Below, in pieces: positions 52,208 through 60,460 of a stretch of DNA of 64,000 bases. The notes under the pieces are model-generated. The model worked only from the letters and a program-made list of their open reading frames with translations. It did no database searches and was not told the origin of the DNA. Source of the DNA: Paenibacillus artemisiicola (GTDB taxonomy: Bacteria > Bacillota > Bacilli > Paenibacillales > Paenibacillaceae); assembly GCF_017652985.1 (NCBI RefSeq), contig NZ_JAGGDJ010000011.1:62001-126000 (forward strand). The letters are read 5' to 3'. The position numbers and the translations under genes are program-made. Position 1 is the first letter of the stretch. Each line of letters begins with the position of its first letter.

Positions 52208-53098
52208 TCAGCTGTACTTCGCTTCGACTTTTTTGAACACGAAATTGATGACGACCGTAAAGGCCAGGCACACGAACACGAGGAACGTCGCCAGCGCGCT
52301 TCCGTATCCGTATTTCAGGGACAGGAAGGAGCTGTTATACATGTGCGTGGAGATCGTATCCGTCGCGTGCGCAGGTCCGCCGCCCGTCATGACCCAAACG
52401 AGGTCGAACTGCTGCAAAGAGCCGATGAAGGCCAGCACGATGGAAATTTTGAAGATCGGCACGGCCATCGGATACGTGATGTACCAGTCGGCCTTGAACC
52501 CTTCGGCGCCGTCGATCTTCGCGGCTTCGTACACGTCGGACGGGATGTTTTGCACGCCCGTGAATTGAATGAGCAGGTGATACCCGAAGTATTGCCACAG
52601 CGAGACGAAATACAAGCAGTACATCGCGATCTTCGGCTCCGTCAGCCAGCTGTGCGTCCAGCTGTCCAGGCCGATCGTCGTCAGGATGCCGTTCAGCATG
52701 CCGCCCATGTCGGCGGGGTTATAGATCGTTTTCCACAATTGACCGATGATGACGGTGGACAGGATGACCGGCACGAAGTAGATCGAAACGAGCGTGTTGC
52801 CCCGTTTCACGTAGCGGTTCAGCAAGCCCGCCATGAACAGACAGATCGGAATTTCCGCCATGGAGAACACGGCGTACAGCAAGGTATGGCGGACAGAAGG
52901 CCAGAAGTTCGCGTCGTGGGCGAACATCGTTTTAAAGTTGTCCAGCCCGATGAATTTCGCCTTATTGATGCTGTCCCAATCCAGCAGGCTGTCGTAGATC
53001 GAAACGAGAATCGGAACGAACACGAGTCCGATGTACACAATCAGGCTCGGCAGGACGAATACTGCGATTGTACGGGCCGGTACTTTTAAAACATTCAC
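52208..53098 (-). CDS. Carbohydrate ABC transporter permease, MalF type
   Basis: The protein is 296 residues from GTG 53098, which has AGGAGG eight bases upstream; the frame continues upstream but without sense. The segments LVFVPILVSIYDSLLDWDSI, FIGLDNFKTMFAHDANFWPS and the EAA loop NIPSDVYEAAKIDGAEGFKA mark the MalF/UgpA group. It forms the channel with the MalG-type partner. Confidence 0.92.
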   Translation of the reverse strand: MNVLKVPARTIAVFVLPSLIVYIGLVFVPILVSIYDSLLDWDSINKAKFIGLDNFKTMFAHDANFWPSVRHTLLYAVFSMAEIPICLFMAGLLNRYVKRGNTLVSIYFVPVILSTVIIGQLWKTIYNPADMGGMLNGILTTIGLDSWTHSWLTEPKIAMYCLYFVSLWQYFGYHLLIQFTGVQNIPSDVYEAAKIDGAEGFKADWYITYPMAVPIFKISIVLAFIGSLQQFDLVWVMTGGGPAHATDTISTHMYNSSFLSLKYGYGSALATFLVFVCLAFTVVINFVFKKVEAKYS

Positions 53099-53244
53099 TG
53101 GGGTTGCCTCCTGATTCTTAGCGGGATTGCGAGAAGCGCGCGGCCGGCCCTGAGGCCGGCACGGCTTCTTCGGTGTCGAAAGGAGATCGGGGCGGAGCCG
53201 CCAGAGCCGCTCCACCCGATCCGCCTTCATGGCTTACAAGGTGC

Positions 53245-54606
53245 TTATTTGTTGGCGTCGTACGCGGATTGGTGCTCGGCCGCGACGGCTGCCGGATCGA
53301 CTTTCTGCACGAACATGTTTTGGATGCTGCTGAGATGCGCTTGGGCGATGGCCGGTTTCATCGTATTGTCGAACGCGAGGTCGCCGCCTTTGACGTTTTG
53401 GAACAGCGCCAGGACGTCCTGCGCCAGCTGCGAGTAGCCCGCCGCTTTGAAGTCCCCGGTGATGATTTGGCCGCTGCCGACCGCGTTCTTCAGCTCGAAC
53501 TGCTTCTTCGGCATTTCCGTCATGAAGTAGTTCAGGAAATCCTTCGTTTCCTTCAGGTGCTTGCTGTTGGCCGATACCGCGAACGCGGAGCCCGGCGCGA
53601 GCATGAATTGGTCCGGATCGCCTTTGCCGCCGACCGTCGGGAATTTGAAGACGCCGACTTTCGGGCCGACCGTGGACGAGTCGATGGCGCCTGTTTCCCA
53701 CGTGCCCATGACCATCATCGCCGCTTTGCCCGTCTTGAAGAGGTTGCCGCCCGTGTTGTAGTCGATGGACGTCGCGCCGTCTTCGAACGCTTTGGCTTGG
53801 ATCAGGTCCTGCATCGCGGATACCGCGTCCGTGAACGCCGCGTCCTTGAACGTCTTCTTGCCGTCGAGCACGTCCTGCAGGAAGCCCGGGCCGCCGTTCG
53901 TGCGGAGCAGGATGTTCATGAACAGGAACGAGCCGGTCCAGGAGTCCTTCTCGCCGATCGCCATCGGGGTGATGCCTTTCGCCTTCAGCGTCTTCGCGTC
54001 GTTCACGAGCTCTTCGAACGTCGTCGGCGTATTCGTGATGCCCGCTTGCGCGAACAGGTCCTTGTTATAGTACACGACTTCGATGTTGTTGCCGTCCGGC
54101 AGGGCGTAGATGTTGTTGTCGAAGCTGTAGTAGTCGAGCAGCCCTTTTTGGAACGTGTCCTTCAGGCCGTTTTGGTCCAGCATGTCGTTCAGCGGAGCGA
54201 ACAGCTTCGCGTCGACGAACGGCTTCATTTGCGCGGCCGGGTTGACGATCGTGATGTCCGGCACTTCCTTGGACGCCGCTTGCGTCTTCAGCTTCAGCTT
54301 CTGCTGGTCGGTGTTGAGGGAGTCCAGCTCGATTTTGACGTTCGGATGATCCTTCTGGTATTGGTCGACGATCGCGTGGAGCATTTTGTACGAAGGCGTC
54401 GCCGGGTCCGGGTAGATGTTCTGGAACGTAATCGTCACGTTCTTGTCGCCGCTGCTCGCGTTGCCGCCCGCGCCGGTCGAGGTGTTGCCCGCGTTTGTAT
54501 TGTTCGAGGTGTTGGTTTCGTTCTTGCTTCCGCAAGCCGTCATGCCCATGACCAGCGCTGCCGCGGTCAGTGCGATGGCGGCGGTTTTCGTCGATTTCTT
54601 AACCAT
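53245..54606 (-). CDS. Carbohydrate ABC transporter substrate-binding lipoprotein (SBP_bac_1 family)
   Basis: The protein is 453 residues from ATG 54606 (MVKKSTKTAAIALTAAALVM), with a lipobox GMTAC and Cys25 as lipid anchor. A Thr/Asn/Gly linker leads to a family-1 fold: VDQYQKDHPNVKIELDSLNT, AASKEVPDITIVNPAAQMKP, VVYYNKDLFAQAGITNTPTT and LFKTGKAAMMVMGTWETGAI. It binds a sugar or oligosaccharide and delivers it to the permeases. No ATPase gene is in the operon, so a shared one elsewhere is expected. Confidence 0.94.
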   Translation of the reverse strand: MVKKSTKTAAIALTAAALVMGMTACGSKNETNTSNNTNAGNTSTGAGGNASSGDKNVTITFQNIYPDPATPSYKMLHAIVDQYQKDHPNVKIELDSLNTDQQKLKLKTQAASKEVPDITIVNPAAQMKPFVDAKLFAPLNDMLDQNGLKDTFQKGLLDYYSFDNNIYALPDGNNIEVVYYNKDLFAQAGITNTPTTFEELVNDAKTLKAKGITPMAIGEKDSWTGSFLFMNILLRTNGGPGFLQDVLDGKKTFKDAAFTDAVSAMQDLIQAKAFEDGATSIDYNTGGNLFKTGKAAMMVMGTWETGAIDSSTVGPKVGVFKFPTVGGKGDPDQFMLAPGSAFAVSANSKHLKETKDFLNYFMTEMPKKQFELKNAVGSGQIITGDFKAAGYSQLAQDVLALFQNVKGGDLAFDNTMKPAIAQAHLSSIQNMFVQKVDPAAVAAEHQSAYDANK

Positions 54607-54638
54607 CTGTTGGTTCCCCCTTGGGTTAATATACGCTT

Positions 54639-54667
54639 ATTATCATGTACCAACCTTTTTTCAACAA
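54639..54667 (-). promoter_or_regulatory. Promoter of the second sugar importer operon
   Basis: Minus strand: TTGTTG, a 17-base spacer and GATAAT, about 33 bases before the start at 54606. In the gap up to 54877 I see no further gene. Confidence 0.6.
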
Positions 54668-54877
54668 TGCGCGAAATCAAGGAGTGAGGTTTGCGTTTTC
54701 AAGGTCGGGAAGCGGAGAAAAGTGAAGTTTGCCCACCTTCGTGCTATGATGAAGGCAGCTTGGTAAATATGGCCTTCGGACCGCGCGGCCGCCCGAACGC
54801 GGCGATCGCCGCAGGCGCGCCGACGACGGACGCGGGCATTCGCAATCGAAACGAACGCCGCAAAGGAGAACGCGAAC

Positions 54878-55513
54878 ATGGAAGCAATCCGCAACATTTA
54901 CTGCGTCGGCCGCAACTACGCGCTGCACGCGAAAGAGCTCGGCAACGACGTGCCGGAGGAGCCGATGATCTTCTCCAAGCCGACGCACGCGCTGCACCCG
55001 GCGGCGGGCAAGCTGACGCTGCCCGGCAAGATCGGCGACATTCACCACGAGCTGGAGGTCGTCGTCCGCATCGGCAAGAACTATAAGCCGGGCATGGGCG
55101 CCGCCGAGCTCGTGGACGGCATCGCGCTCGGCCTCGACCTGACCGCGCGCGACGTGCAGTCGCAATTGAAGGAGAAGCGCCATCCGTGGCTGCTGGCCAA
55201 AGGATTCGTCGGCTCCGCCGTACTCGGGCCGTTCCGGCCGTTCCCCGGCGAGTACGCGTTCGGGACGCTGGCGTTCAGCCTCGTCAAGAACGGCCAAGTC
55301 GCGCAGCACGGCTCGCCGTGCGACATGATCTTCTCCCTGCAGCGGCTGATCGACTTCATCGGGCCGCGCCTCGGACTCGGCGCGGGCGACGTGATCTACA
55401 CCGGCACGCCGGCCGGCGTCGGTCCGCTCGCGGACGGCGACGAGCTGGAGCTGAAGCTGGCGGTCGGCGGCAAGGAAGAGACGTTCGGGCCGCTGTACGT
55501 GAACCTCGGCTGA
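54878..55513 (+). CDS. Fumarylacetoacetate hydrolase (FAH)-family protein
   Basis: The protein is 211 residues from ATG 54878 behind AAAGGAG. It is a single FAH catalytic domain: [32 protein letters not shown], the metal ligands in [15 protein letters not shown] (Glu-x-Glu) and [20 protein letters not shown] (Asp), then [20 protein letters not shown]. The family hydrolyses C-C bonds in acylpyruvates or decarboxylates oxaloacetate. It is a single gene followed by a long hairpin. Confidence 0.92.
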   Translation: MEAIRNIYCVGRNYALHAKELGNDVPEEPMIFSKPTHALHPAAGKLTLPGKIGDIHHELEVVVRIGKNYKPGMGAAELVDGIALGLDLTARDVQSQLKEKRHPWLLAKGFVGSAVLGPFRPFPGEYAFGTLAFSLVKNGQVAQHGSPCDMIFSLQRLIDFIGPRLGLGAGDVIYTGTPAGVGPLADGDELELKLAVGGKEETFGPLYVNLG

Positions 55514-55519
55514 GACGCG

Positions 55520-55576
55520 AACATACCAGAAGGGCCATCCCGCCGTTATTCGGCAGGATGGCCCTTCTGGTATGTT
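55520..55576. terminator. Very long intergenic hairpin after the FAH gene
   Basis: A 26-bp stem with one mismatch (outer AACATACCAGAAGGGCCATC) encloses a TTATT loop. It starts seven bases after the FAH stop. The expected T-tract is missing on both sides, so it may act as a terminator only in part, or protect the mRNA end. Confidence 0.65.
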
Positions 55577-55688
55577 GCGCCCGCGCGGGGGCCGCTTCTC
55601 GACACGGTACAGGAACGTCGCGTCCGCCGCCCCCGGCGGACGCATTACGCCGGTCAGGCGAGGCTCTTGCTTCGTCTCGAGGAATCGC

Positions 55689-56201
55689 TTACTCGTAGAG
55701 TTTGAACGAATCGACGCTGATGGCCTTCACTCTGTCGTCCTTCAGCTCGAATTCCATCGCGAGGCGGTTCGTCTTGTCGAGATAGCCGATCGTGGCCGAC
55801 GGTCCGCTGCCTCCCCGCTCGTAGTAGCTTTCTCCGTACGCCTTGACGACGTCGGCCTTGGTCGCGCCGAGCTTCAGCCCCTTCCCCGTCGCGGACCGCG
55901 GCCCGAGGGAGTAGCCGACGACCTCGTTGTCGACCGACGCGTATTGGTAGTCCTCGTACATGAACAGGAAGCTCCGCCCGCCGTCGTTCAGCGTCCGGAT
56001 CGGCTTGCCCAGCCGCTTGACGAGCTCCTGCTCGTCGATGCCGAGCGGGACCTGCGCTTGCTCCGCGCCGAGATTCGCCGAAGCTACCTTGTCCGCGAAC
56101 GCGAGCGGCGTTTCGGTCTTGCTGCAGCCCGCCAACAGAAGGACGACCGCCAGGACCGCGCAGGCAAGCGGCGGCATCCATCGTATGTTCTTGCGTTTCA
56201 T
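55689..56201 (-). CDS. Predicted lipoprotein of unknown function
   Basis: The protein is 170 residues from ATG 56201 (MKRKNIRWMPPLACAVLAVV); the longer frame upstream has no sense. The lipobox LLLAGC gives lipidated Cys26. The mature part has VPLGIDEQELVKRLGKPIRT and LGATKADVVKAYGESYYERG, two SmpA/OmlA- or CotY-like G-x-x-x-x-x-V-x-x-x-x-G-x-P repeats that suggest a BamE-like fold. The function is unknown. Confidence 0.78.
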   Translation of the reverse strand: MKRKNIRWMPPLACAVLAVVLLLAGCSKTETPLAFADKVASANLGAEQAQVPLGIDEQELVKRLGKPIRTLNDGGRSFLFMYEDYQYASVDNEVVGYSLGPRSATGKGLKLGATKADVVKAYGESYYERGGSGPSATIGYLDKTNRLAMEFELKDDRVKAISVDSFKLYE

Positions 56202-56346
56202 TCCCCTATCCGCTCCTCGCTTATCGGCCGATCGGCCGTTGCCGCCTACTCCCTTCGCCCCGCCGTCCCGCGAATCCTGCTCCCGAGACGCGCAAAAAGG
56301 CACGAACCTGTTACAGTTCGCGCCTTCAAGACCGCTTCGAACCCGA

Positions 56347-56511
56347 TTACGGCTCGCGATTCGCGTCCGGCTGCGCGCCGTTCGGCACGCTCCCGTAAGA
56401 CTGATACGCCACGAGAACGATCTCCTCCGACGTCTGCTCGCGCAGCTCGCTCTCGAACCGCTGCAGCTGCGCCAGCGCGGCGCGGTCCAGCATGGCCGGC
56501 TTGAACTCCAT
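56347..56511 (-). CDS. Small hypothetical protein of 54 residues
   Basis: The frame runs from ATG 56511 (GGGGGAG seven bases upstream) to TAA 56347. It reads MEFKPAMLDRAALAQLQRFE at the start, then ELREQTSEEIVLVAYQSYG. Third positions are G/C-rich and the sequence is helical and acidic. I believe it is a real small protein, but I do not recognise a family. Confidence 0.65.
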   Translation of the reverse strand: MEFKPAMLDRAALAQLQRFESELREQTSEEIVLVAYQSYGSVPNGAQPDANREP

Positions 56512-56625
56512 CCGCTTCTCCCCCTCCCGGGTACGCTTCGTTCCCGAATGCGTCGCTTCCCGTCTAACTTCAGTGTTGACGGGACGGGGAGGCGTTATAC
56601 CGCGCGGAAGCGGAAGGCTTGCCGG

Positions 56626-57330
56626 TTACGGCAGGTCGATCAGCATGAACCGGGCGTCCGACAGCGCCCGGACGTCCAGCTTGGCGGTATCCGCGATGCG
56701 CGCGGAGTCGCTGCGGCCGAGCGGCTCTCCGCCGTTCAGCGAGACGCTGCCCGCGATGACGAAGAGGAACAGTTTGCGGGACGCGTCCCCTTCGTACGCG
56801 ACGGTGACGCCGGCGTCCGGCTCCGACAGGTAGATCGTCATGTCCTGGTGGATATCGAGCACGGACTCGCCGCGTATCGTATTCGAGACGATCGGCGCAA
56901 GCGCGTTCTTCATGCCGTCGCGGTCGTACGCCTTCTGCTCGTAGGACGGCGTCAGCCCTTTGCGCTCCGGCAGGAACCACAGCTGCAGCAGGTTGGCGAC
57001 CTCCGTCTCGGACGGATTGACCTCCGAGTGCAGGATGCCCGAGCCCGCCGTCATCCGCTGTACTTCGCCGGAACGGATCACGCCGGAGCCGCCGGAATTG
57101 TCCTCGTGCTTCACTTCCCCGCTCAGGACGACGGTGACGATCTCCATATCGCGGTGCGGATGCGTGCCGAAGCCGCGCCCCGGCTGGATATAGTCTTCGT
57201 TGAAGACGCGCAGCGGGCCGAAATTCACATTCTCCGGATCGTAATAATCCGCGAACGAGAAACTAAAATTAAACTGAAGCCAGCCGAGATCGCCGGAAAA
57301 ACGGGATGAAGCCGGGTAAACGCTGATCAA
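56626..57330 (-). CDS. Pirin-family protein
   Basis: The protein is 234 residues from TTG 57330 with AAGGAG 10 bases upstream. The cupin metal-binding motif is GFGTHPHRDMEIVTVVLSGE (His, His, Glu), and QRMTAGSGILHSEVNPSE gives the fourth His and the pirin signature. The C-terminal cupin is incomplete, as in bacterial YhaK/YhhW-like pirins, some of which are quercetin dioxygenases or redox sensors. A palindrome (57391-57407) lies in its upstream region. Confidence 0.92.
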   Translation of the reverse strand: MISVYPASSRFSGDLGWLQFNFSFSFADYYDPENVNFGPLRVFNEDYIQPGRGFGTHPHRDMEIVTVVLSGEVKHEDNSGGSGVIRSGEVQRMTAGSGILHSEVNPSETEVANLLQLWFLPERKGLTPSYEQKAYDRDGMKNALAPIVSNTIRGESVLDIHQDMTIYLSEPDAGVTVAYEGDASRKLFLFVIAGSVSLNGGEPLGRSDSARIADTAKLDVRALSDARFMLIDLP

Positions 57331-57390
57331 GGGATATCCGCTCCTTTTGGTCCCGCGGGACGCAGAAATTTACGCACGAAACGCTCATTA

Positions 57391-57407
57391 ACTTACTTTA
57401 TGTAAGT
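57391..57407. promoter_or_regulatory. Palindromic operator between divergent pirin and 57451 genes
   Basis: ACTTAC, TTTAT, GTAAGT: perfect 6-base arms with a five-base spacer. Arm and spacing recall boxes of redox- or quinone-sensing DUF24/MarR-type repressors that control pirin-like genes in bacilli. No such regulator gene is adjacent. Confidence 0.5.
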
Positions 57408-57450
57408 ATCATAGTGTGCTATAGTTAGGATGTCAAGGAGGGGTAAAATC

Positions 57451-57759
57451 ATGGATCATCTGTATATCCGCCACACTGTCGGCGGCCGCTTGTTCCTCGA
57501 TTCCAAGAAGCACGGATTGCCTTTCGCCATCGCGCCGGCCGAAGGCCGGGAAGGCTGGACGATCGCGATCGACGTGCCCGACGCGGCGCTCGCCGAGGGC
57601 GTCGTCCGTCATCGCGACGAGCTGAACATCTTCTTCGTGCCGGCGGGTTCCACCGACCGGAAGACGTGGTATTTCTCTACGCACGGGGAAGTCGCGTACG
57701 ACCCCGCCGCCGGCAAGCTCGTCATTCAAGCCGACGGGCGCATCGATTACGACGTGTGA
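57451..57759 (+). CDS. Hypothetical protein of 102 residues
   Basis: I start it at ATG 57451 (MDHLYIRHTVGGRLFLDSKK) behind AAGGAGGGG, not at the upstream ATG. The sequence is beta-rich: GWTIAIDVPDAALAEGVVRH, then NIFFVPAGSTDRKTWYFSTH. No signal or membrane segment. No family recognised. Its last 22 bases begin an imperfect 100-bp tandem duplication that continues after the stop. Confidence 0.7.
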   Translation: MDHLYIRHTVGGRLFLDSKKHGLPFAIAPAEGREGWTIAIDVPDAALAEGVVRHRDELNIFFVPAGSTDRKTWYFSTHGEVAYDPAAGKLVIQADGRIDYDV

Positions 57760-57937
57760 CGCGCCGGCTCGGCGGGCGGGCGCGTCTCCCGGGCGCGATC
57801 GTCTTCCGGGCACGGTCCGGCAATGCCCGTCTGCTCGGCGCATCGATTACGACGCATGATGCGCCGACGCGGCAGGCGGGAGGGACACCCGAGCGGGAGC
57901 GTCTTCCGGGCGTGATCCGGCCGGGATGGATACCCGT
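57738..57937 (+). repeat. Imperfect 100-bp tandem duplication covering a gene end
   Basis: GCGCATCGATTACGAC occurs at 57738 and 57838 and GTCTTCCGGG at 57801 and 57901, both exactly 100 bases apart. The intervening bases are diverged. The unit includes the last codons of the 57451 gene. Confidence 0.75.
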
Positions 57938-57949
57938 CCGCTCGCCCTG

Positions 57950-58192
57950 CTACGTCCACGCCCAGAAGAACCCGTCCCGTTCCCACGCCGCACGGCCGCC
58001 GTGCAGCTTCTTGAACCGCTTCTTCACGTCCTTGTCGATCGAGACGTTGCCGTTCTCGTGCCGGTAGAGGTAGCTATCCCCGTAGCGCGACAGGATATGC
58101 GCGACCGCCCGGTCCTGCTCCAGCCTGCCCGACGCTTCCAGCTCCGCCAGCATCCACCGCGCGATTTCCTCCGCCGTTTGCTCTCTTTCCAT
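57950..58192 (-). CDS. Small conserved protein (DUF6953-like)
   Basis: The protein is 80 residues from ATG 58192, behind GGAGG. TAEEIARWMLAELEASGRLE, then YGDSYLYRHENGNVSIDKDV and WERDGFFWAWT match my memory of a small family of integration-host-like or phage-associated proteins in Firmicutes. The function is unknown. The name of the family is from memory and not checked. Confidence 0.7.
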   Translation of the reverse strand: MEREQTAEEIARWMLAELEASGRLEQDRAVAHILSRYGDSYLYRHENGNVSIDKDVKKRFKKLHGGRAAWERDGFFWAWT

Positions 58193-58334
58193 CCGTTTCG
58201 TTCACCTCCGGCGATTTTCCTTTAGTTTACCAAAATTTGTTGCCACTTTCCCGCTCCCGGGGCGTATCTTCTACTACACGCCCGCCCGGCGCCGATAGCC
58301 GTGCCGGCAGGGGCTATTCATGGGAGGGGTATCG

Positions 58335-59279
58335 ATGCATGTCGTGGAACCGCAAGTCAACCGGCCGCGTTTTCCGGTTCGCACGGTCGTCTGGACCGTC
58401 CTGCTCGCGCTGGCCTTGCTGCTCGTCGTCTTCAATTCGTTCGCGACCGTTCAGTATGGCAACGTGGGGCTGTACAAAACGTTCGGCAAGCTGAACGACA
58501 ACGTTCTGGCGCCGGGCATCCATCTCAAAATTCCGTTCGTGCAAACCATCATCCAAGTGAACGTGCAGGTAACGAAGGCGGAGACCGACACATCCGCGTC
58601 GTCCAAGGACCTGCAGCCCGTCTCGACCCACGTCGCCGTCAACTACTCCGTCGACAAGGAGTCGGCCTACAAGCTGATGAACAACGTCGGCGGCGCGTTC
58701 GACAACGTCATCGTGAATCCCGCGATCCAGGAGATCGTCAAGGAAGTGACGGCGCGCTATCCGGCGGAGGACCTCATCGCCAAGCGGGACGTCGTCGCCG
58801 CCGAGGTCCGGGACGCGCTGACGAAGCGGCTGGCGCGGTACGACCTGGTCGTAAACGACATTAATATCGTCAATTTCAAGTTCTCCGATGCGTTCAACCA
58901 ATCGATCGAGGCGAAGCAGGTTGCCCAGCAGCAGGCGCTCAAGGCCGAGAACGACCTGAAGCGCGTGCAGATCGAGGCGCAGCAAAAAGTCGCGCAAGCG
59001 CAAGCGGACGCGGAATCGCTCAAGCTGAAGAAGCAGGAAGTAACGCCGGAGCTGATCCAGCTGAAGCAGATCGAAGTGCAGGAGCAGGCCGTGGAGAAGT
59101 GGGACGGCCGGCTGCCGAGCGTCACCGGCGGAGCGACGCCGTTCATCGACTTGAACGCGCTCGGCGTCGGCGCGGGCGGCGCGGCCGCTTCGAGCGCGAA
59201 CGGCGCCGACGAGGAAGGCGCGGCCGCCGATGCCGCGAACGACGCGGCGGCGCGGGAGAGCGGCACGACGCAGCCTTAA
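58335..59279 (+). CDS. SPFH/prohibitin-family membrane protein
   Basis: The protein is 314 residues from ATG 58335, six bases from AGGGG; an ATG at 58320 is less well placed. One membrane helix (about 17-40) is followed by an SPFH domain (GNVGLYKTFGKLNDNVLAPG, LQPVSTHVAVNYSVDKESAY, LVVNDINIVNFKFSDAFNQS) and a coiled coil rich in Ala, Gln and Lys (190-255). The tail is Ala/Gly-rich. SPFH proteins form ring-like scaffolds in membrane microdomains. Confidence 0.9.
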   Translation: MHVVEPQVNRPRFPVRTVVWTVLLALALLLVVFNSFATVQYGNVGLYKTFGKLNDNVLAPGIHLKIPFVQTIIQVNVQVTKAETDTSASSKDLQPVSTHVAVNYSVDKESAYKLMNNVGGAFDNVIVNPAIQEIVKEVTARYPAEDLIAKRDVVAAEVRDALTKRLARYDLVVNDINIVNFKFSDAFNQSIEAKQVAQQQALKAENDLKRVQIEAQQKVAQAQADAESLKLKKQEVTPELIQLKQIEVQEQAVEKWDGRLPSVTGGATPFIDLNALGVGAGGAAASSANGADEEGAAADAANDAAARESGTTQP

Positions 59280-59428
59280 GCGTTCGGCGCGACCGTAAGC
59301 GCGCCGAGGAAACGGCGCAGCCGCCGTTGCGTTATGCGAGGTGCGGCGCGATCGAGACGCGCAACGCATGATGCGGCGGCGGCGCCGAATAACGGCATGG
59401 CGCGCAGCCTGAAGCGCGGCGCACGCGG

Positions 59429-59466
59429 GAACGGGCAGCAAGTCCTACGGGGCTTGCTGCCCGTTC
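59429..59466. terminator. 14-bp hairpin downstream of the SPFH gene
   Basis: GAACGGGCAGCAAG pairs with CTTGCTGCCCGTTC around a short loop with two further pairs. No T-run follows. In the rest of 59280-59671 I see no gene. Confidence 0.5.
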
Positions 59467-59671
59467 GGCGTTGACGCGGCCGCCCGGCGCCGGGATCGCC
59501 CGAATGACCGAAAATCCGCCCCAAGCCGCATGGCAGGCGGTCCGAAGTGCCGAGGATTCGCGCAAAACCACTTTGTTTAGCGAATGCGCACTACCTTTGT
59601 CACCCTTGCAGGGACGCGGCGTTCGTCTCGCGAATACCCTTAGCAATCCAACGGAAGCGGAGTGATGAGGA

Positions 59672-60241
59672 TTGAGTCTCGTGAAGAGCAAAGACGCTGC
59701 TGTCACGCTGAACGTCAGTCAAACGACGGTAAAACGCTGGGCCTCCTACTACCCGACGGTATTTCGCAAAGACCAGTTCGGACATTATATTTTCAACGAC
59801 CAAGACCTGGCGCTGCTCGGCTTCATCAAGGCCGCGATCGAGCGCGGCGAAACGATGGAACAGATCCAGCTGCCGATGCCCGCGGGCGCGCCCGCGGCGG
59901 AAGCGGATCAGCAGCCGCGGCTGCTCGAAGCGTTCCTCGAGACGGCCGCCAGCTCCGCGCTGCTGCAAACCGCCGAGAACGACGTGCTGACCCGGATTCT
60001 CCAGATGGAGCGCCGCCTGGACCAGAAGGCCGACGAGGTCGTCAACGCGCAGATCCGCCAGCATCGCGAAGAACTGGAGGAGCTGCGCCGCATGGTCGAG
60101 CAGCTGGCCGCCTCGGTCGAGCAGACGCGCCAGCCGACGCCCGCGGAGGAGCTGCGCCGCGGCGCAGCGGAGACGAAGCCGACGGTCCATGCGCCCGCCC
60201 GCAAGCGGGGCTTGTTCAAGTCGATGTTCATGTGGTTTTGA
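59672..60241 (+). CDS. MerR-like helix-turn-helix and coiled-coil protein (RacA-like)
   Basis: The protein is 189 residues from TTG 59672; GTG 59681 is an alternative. Residues 5-70 are a MerR-like helix-turn-helix (KDAAVTLNVSQTTVKRWASY, then FGHYIFNDQDLALLGFIKAA and GETMEQIQLPMP). It closely follows the RacA layout, with GHYxF and an acidic coiled coil at 105-150 (RILQMERRLDQKADEVVNAQ). The C-terminus is basic and ends in FKSMFMWF. RacA anchors the chromosome to the cell pole at sporulation; whether this protein does so is inference. Confidence 0.78.
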   Translation: MSLVKSKDAAVTLNVSQTTVKRWASYYPTVFRKDQFGHYIFNDQDLALLGFIKAAIERGETMEQIQLPMPAGAPAAEADQQPRLLEAFLETAASSALLQTAENDVLTRILQMERRLDQKADEVVNAQIRQHREELEELRRMVEQLAASVEQTRQPTPAEELRRGAAETKPTVHAPARKRGLFKSMFMWF

Positions 60242-60271
60242 GGCAGGCCGATGCCGGCAGGCCTGGATCGC

Positions 60272-60308
60272 CGAAAGCCCTGACCCTTGCCGGGGGCCGG
60301 GGCTTTCG
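60272..60308. terminator. Hairpin downstream of the RacA-like gene
   Basis: CGAAAGCCC pairs with GGGCTTTCG, with further pairs inside. No T-run. It is 30 bases past the stop. Confidence 0.45.
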
Positions 60309-60382
60309 CGCGTCCGGGCATGGAGCGGAGCCGCTCGGTCCCGTTGATGCGTCTCCGTTAAGAATTCCGGCCGCCCCGCCAT

Positions 60383-60453
60383 GGAAGCCTCCCGCCACGT
60401 CGAATAGCCCCCGTCCCCGCGTCGGCCGCGGTTCCGGAGGCTTCCTATTCGAC
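60383..60453. other. Interleaved inverted repeats (possible pseudoknot) beyond pdaA
   Basis: Arms occur in the order A, B, A-inverted, B-inverted: GGAAGCCTCC (60383), GTCGAATAG (60399), GGAGGCTTCC (60435) and CTATTCGAC (60445). Both cannot form as nested hairpins, but together can form a pseudoknot. It is downstream of pdaA on the minus strand. Confidence 0.6.
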
Positions 60454-60460
60454 TTGCTTG

